Shown here piece after piece: positions 6,724-7,756 of a DNA stretch of 7,756 bases (position 1 is the stretch's first letter; each line of letters opens with the position of its first letter). Under the pieces are notes generated by a model that saw nothing but the letters and a program-made list of their open reading frames with translations, had not been told where the DNA came from and searched no databases. Origin of the DNA: an uncultured Bacteroidota bacterium (GTDB lineage: Bacteria; Bacteroidota; Bacteroidia; Chitinophagales; Chitinophagaceae). The stretch is from NCBI GenBank assembly GCA_946887345.1, contig CAMPKR010000113.1, positions 1 to 7,756 on the forward strand. The letters run 5' to 3'. The translations under genes and the position numbers were made by a program.

Positions 6724-6826
6724 TGGCAGTTATACGACAGTCCGCTGCCAAACGATGGCAGCATACATGTCAGCACCTGGCAACTTATATGGCGGCATCT
6801 GGCCGGCACATGACAGCAACCGTCAG
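6724..6826. repeat. Phased array of ten TGNCAG-type hexamers
   Basis: Ten hexamers start at 6724, 6735, 6746, 6756, 6768, 6778, 6790, 6800, 6811 and 6821, so steps are 10-12 bases, close to one DNA helical turn. They read TGGCAG, CGACAG, TGCCAA, TGGCAG, TGTCAG, TGGCAA, TGGCGG, TGGCCG, TGACAG and CGTCAG. G at position 2 and C at position 4 are invariant and position 3 is free. Six carry the full pentamer TGNCA, which is its own reverse complement, whereas chance would give about 0.4 in this length at equal base use. The array begins just past the Spy-like stop codon in the direction of that gene. A further TGCCAG at 6631 lies inside the 26-bp dyad. Confidence 0.5.
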
Positions 6827-6832
6827 TTGCTG
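6814..6832 (-). terminator. Hairpin directly after the Spy-like stop codon
   Basis: On the minus strand CAGCAAC (6832-6826) pairs perfectly with GTTGCTG (6820-6814) over a 5-nt loop, starting three bases after the TAA at 6838-6836. The position suits a 3' end structure for the sigma/membrane/Spy operon. It lacks a following T-run, so intrinsic termination is doubtful; RNA 3' protection or factor-dependent termination are alternatives. The stem is built from members of the TGNCA array. Confidence 0.35.
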
Positions 6833-6835
6833 CAA

Positions 6836-7318
6836 TTATCTGGGAGGCGGAGGTCTGCGATGGTCATTCCGCATTATCCGCCCGGCCAGCTCAGCCACAA
6901 GCTCGTCCAGTTTAGGCCGCTGCTCTGGCCTTAGCGTGTTCCTCAGCTTTCGGAAGTGGTCAAAGGTTATTTCCTCTTTCAGGCTGTCGTTGGCCTTCAG
7001 CTGGCTAAGCAGGTAATTCTTGAGCGTACTGTCAAGAGCCGCCTGTTTCAGCAGGGCAAACAAGTCGGCATGAAGCTTTGAATCAGCCTTCTGTACATCT
7101 ATCATTTGGCTGTGATGCTCGTCCTTCAGAGCGCGGAATGATTCCTGCTGTTGTTCATCCAGACCTATTCGCTCAATGATCATCTGGTCAGGCCGCATAT
7201 GCGCACCATGTGGCGGCCCTTTGCGATCATCATTGTGTAACCATAGGTAACACAGCACCCCGGCATTAAGCAGGAGTAGCATGATGATCACTATCTTATA
7301 GAAGTGTTCGTTCTTCAT
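6836..7318 (-). CDS. Membrane-anchored Spy/CpxP-like periplasmic protein
   Basis: A 160-residue protein with a single N-terminal membrane segment (about 8-27) that has no clear cleavage site, so probably a signal anchor with the rest in the periplasm. The outer part is highly charged and helical, as in the Spy/CpxP/heavy-metal-sensor family. It carries two degenerate LTxxQ-type motifs: IGLDEQQ at 51-57 and TLRPEQR at 128-134, at the ends of a long helical span. Family members bind unfolded periplasmic proteins or metals. A His/Met-containing patch (HGAHMRPDQM at 37-46) and a basic, proline-rich tail (HRRPPPPR) flank the core. Its ATG overlaps the stop of the upstream gene by four bases (ATGA at 7318-7315), so it is translationally coupled to the anti-sigma-like gene and likely expressed by the same sigma system. 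Confidence 0.8.
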   Translation of the reverse strand: MKNEHFYKIVIIMLLLLNAGVLCYLWLHNDDRKGPPHGAHMRPDQMIIERIGLDEQQQESFRALKDEHHSQMIDVQKADSKLHADLFALLKQAALDSTLKNYLLSQLKANDSLKEEITFDHFRKLRNTLRPEQRPKLDELVAELAGRIMRNDHRRPPPPR

Positions 7319-7608
7319 AATCCAAGCGGGTTAGAGGTTCCGAAATCATAATACTCGGCCAGGCTTTGCGCAGAAGCCTCCTGCTCCTGGGCTCGCTCAT
7401 GCCCGCGGATGGCAAAGAAATTCAGCGAAAGGAGAATAAGCAGGCAAGCCGCAGCCGCCGACAGCGCACTGAGCGAGACGACCTTAACAGGCTGCTTACG
7501 GGCCGCCGTCATGATCTGTTTGAATATATCCGTGGCTGAGCGGGCCGGTTCCATACCAGCCGTGCTATCAAGCACCTCTTCTACCCATTTGTTCTTCTCC
7601 GGTTCCAT
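7315..7608 (-). CDS. Single-pass membrane protein, probable anti-sigma-like partner
   Basis: A 97-residue protein with a charged N-terminal cytoplasmic part (1-42, starting MEPEKNKWVEEVLDS), one clear membrane helix at about 44-67, and a short outer tail. It lies between a sigma factor gene (29-bp gap) and the Spy-like gene (4-bp overlap). In Bacteroidota such small proteins with an NKWVEEVLDS-type opening are common in exactly this position and are usually left hypothetical. The architecture (cytoplasmic segment plus one TM) suits a membrane-bound anti-sigma factor, but I see no zinc-binding HxxxCxxC anti-sigma motif, so the role is inferred from context. No Shine-Dalgarno precedes the ATG; the start fits the spacing to the sigma gene. 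Confidence 0.7.
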   Translation of the reverse strand: MEPEKNKWVEEVLDSTAGMEPARSATDIFKQIMTAARKQPVKVVSLSALSAAAACLLILLSLNFFAIRGHERAQEQEASAQSLAEYYDFGTSNPLGL

Positions 7609-7637
7609 TTACGAACTATTTAGACGTTGCTATATGT

Positions 7638-7756
7638 TTAATCCTTCGTATTGTTATAAAACTCTGACAATATGGCCCGTAGCTTCGATTTTGCCCGCTG
7701 AAAAAGGGATTCCACGGCCTTTTCTGAAACGCCCATGATCTGGGCCACTTCTTTCT
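7638..7756 (-). CDS. RNA polymerase sigma-70 family (ECF-type) factor, C-terminal fragment
   Basis: The gene enters from beyond the right edge; only its last 38 codons and the TAA (7640-7638) are inside. The readable end begins KEVAQIMGVSEKAVESLFQR and continues AKSKLRAILSEFYNNTKD. The first part is the helix-turn-helix of sigma region 4.2, which binds the -35 promoter element: EVAxIMxVSxxAVES followed by RAKxxLR is the usual pattern of ECF sigma factors. It is the first visible gene of the minus-strand operon and is followed after 29 bases by the probable anti-sigma-like gene. The ECF subgroup cannot be determined because regions 2 and most of 4 are outside the window. Confidence 0.85.
   Translation of the reverse strand, partial: KEVAQIMGVSEKAVESLFQRAKSKLRAILSEFYNNTKD

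Larger units (their letters stand above)
6437..6835. other. 399-bp non-coding region with dyad and phased repeats
   Basis: This gap separates the 5' end of the unknown lipoprotein gene from the 3' end of the Spy-like gene, both on the minus strand. No open frame here looks like a protein. Moving right it holds a minus-strand TATAAT-like box (6505-6510), a plus-strand TAACTTTA at 6566-6573 that loosely resembles a Bacteroidota -7 box, a 26-bp dyad (6617-6642), an A/T- and A/C-rich stretch (about 6657-6722) and a phased array of TGNCA-type elements (6724-6826). It is long enough for a small RNA or a complex control region, but neither is proven. Confidence 0.5.

Noticed and set aside
6723..6740. 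Sigma-54 promoter (TGGCA with downstream TTGC)
   Set aside because: The TGGCA half is present, but no GC doublet in a TTGC context occurs at the required spacing.
6724..6826. CRISPR array
   Set aside because: The repeat unit is only about six bases with 4-6-base gaps, far too short for repeats and spacers.

Overview
The window looks like chromosomal DNA of a Bacteroidota bacterium, most likely a Chitinophagaceae-type member, although family rank cannot be fixed from sequence reading alone. The signs are a ParE with the EGDSASGS Toprim variant, short lipoproteins with SSC/CSC lipoboxes, few Shine-Dalgarno sequences, a TAnnTTTG-type -7 box, and a sigma factor / small membrane protein / Spy-like gene order typical of that phylum. 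No phage, transposase, rRNA, tRNA or CRISPR signal was seen.

Layout. (1) 20-1906, plus: complete ParE, the ATPase subunit of topoisomerase IV. (2) 1907-2249: non-coding convergent junction with several hairpins and a REP-like palindromic repeat. (3) 2250-2477, minus: tiny Cys-containing lipoprotein with a good Bacteroidota -7 box. (4) 2624-5547, plus: two translationally coupled secreted proteins, a PQQ-type beta-propeller and a two-domain protein with a carbohydrate-binding-module-like jelly roll followed by a peptidase S41 fold. The S41 part appears to have lost its catalytic residues. (5) 5548-5776: second convergent junction with three consecutive GC-rich hairpins. (6) 5777-6436, minus: unknown 219-aa lipoprotein with a C-terminus resembling type IX secretion sorting domains. 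(7) 6437-6835: 399-bp gap without a credible gene, but holding a 26-bp near-perfect dyad and a run of TGNCA-type elements spaced 10-12 bp. (8) 6836-7756, minus: tightly packed operon, read right to left, of an ECF-type sigma factor (only its region 4 end is inside the window), a single-pass membrane protein that probably acts as anti-sigma-like partner, and a membrane-anchored Spy/CpxP-like periplasmic protein.

How the parts may work together. ParE is a housekeeping enzyme independent of the rest. The propeller/S41 pair is co-translated, and both proteins carry signal peptides, so they probably act together outside the cytoplasm, perhaps as a binding rather than proteolytic module. The sigma/membrane/Spy operon looks like a small envelope-stress circuit. 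The most unusual items are the apparently inactive S41 protein and the helically phased TGNCA array next to the stress operon.
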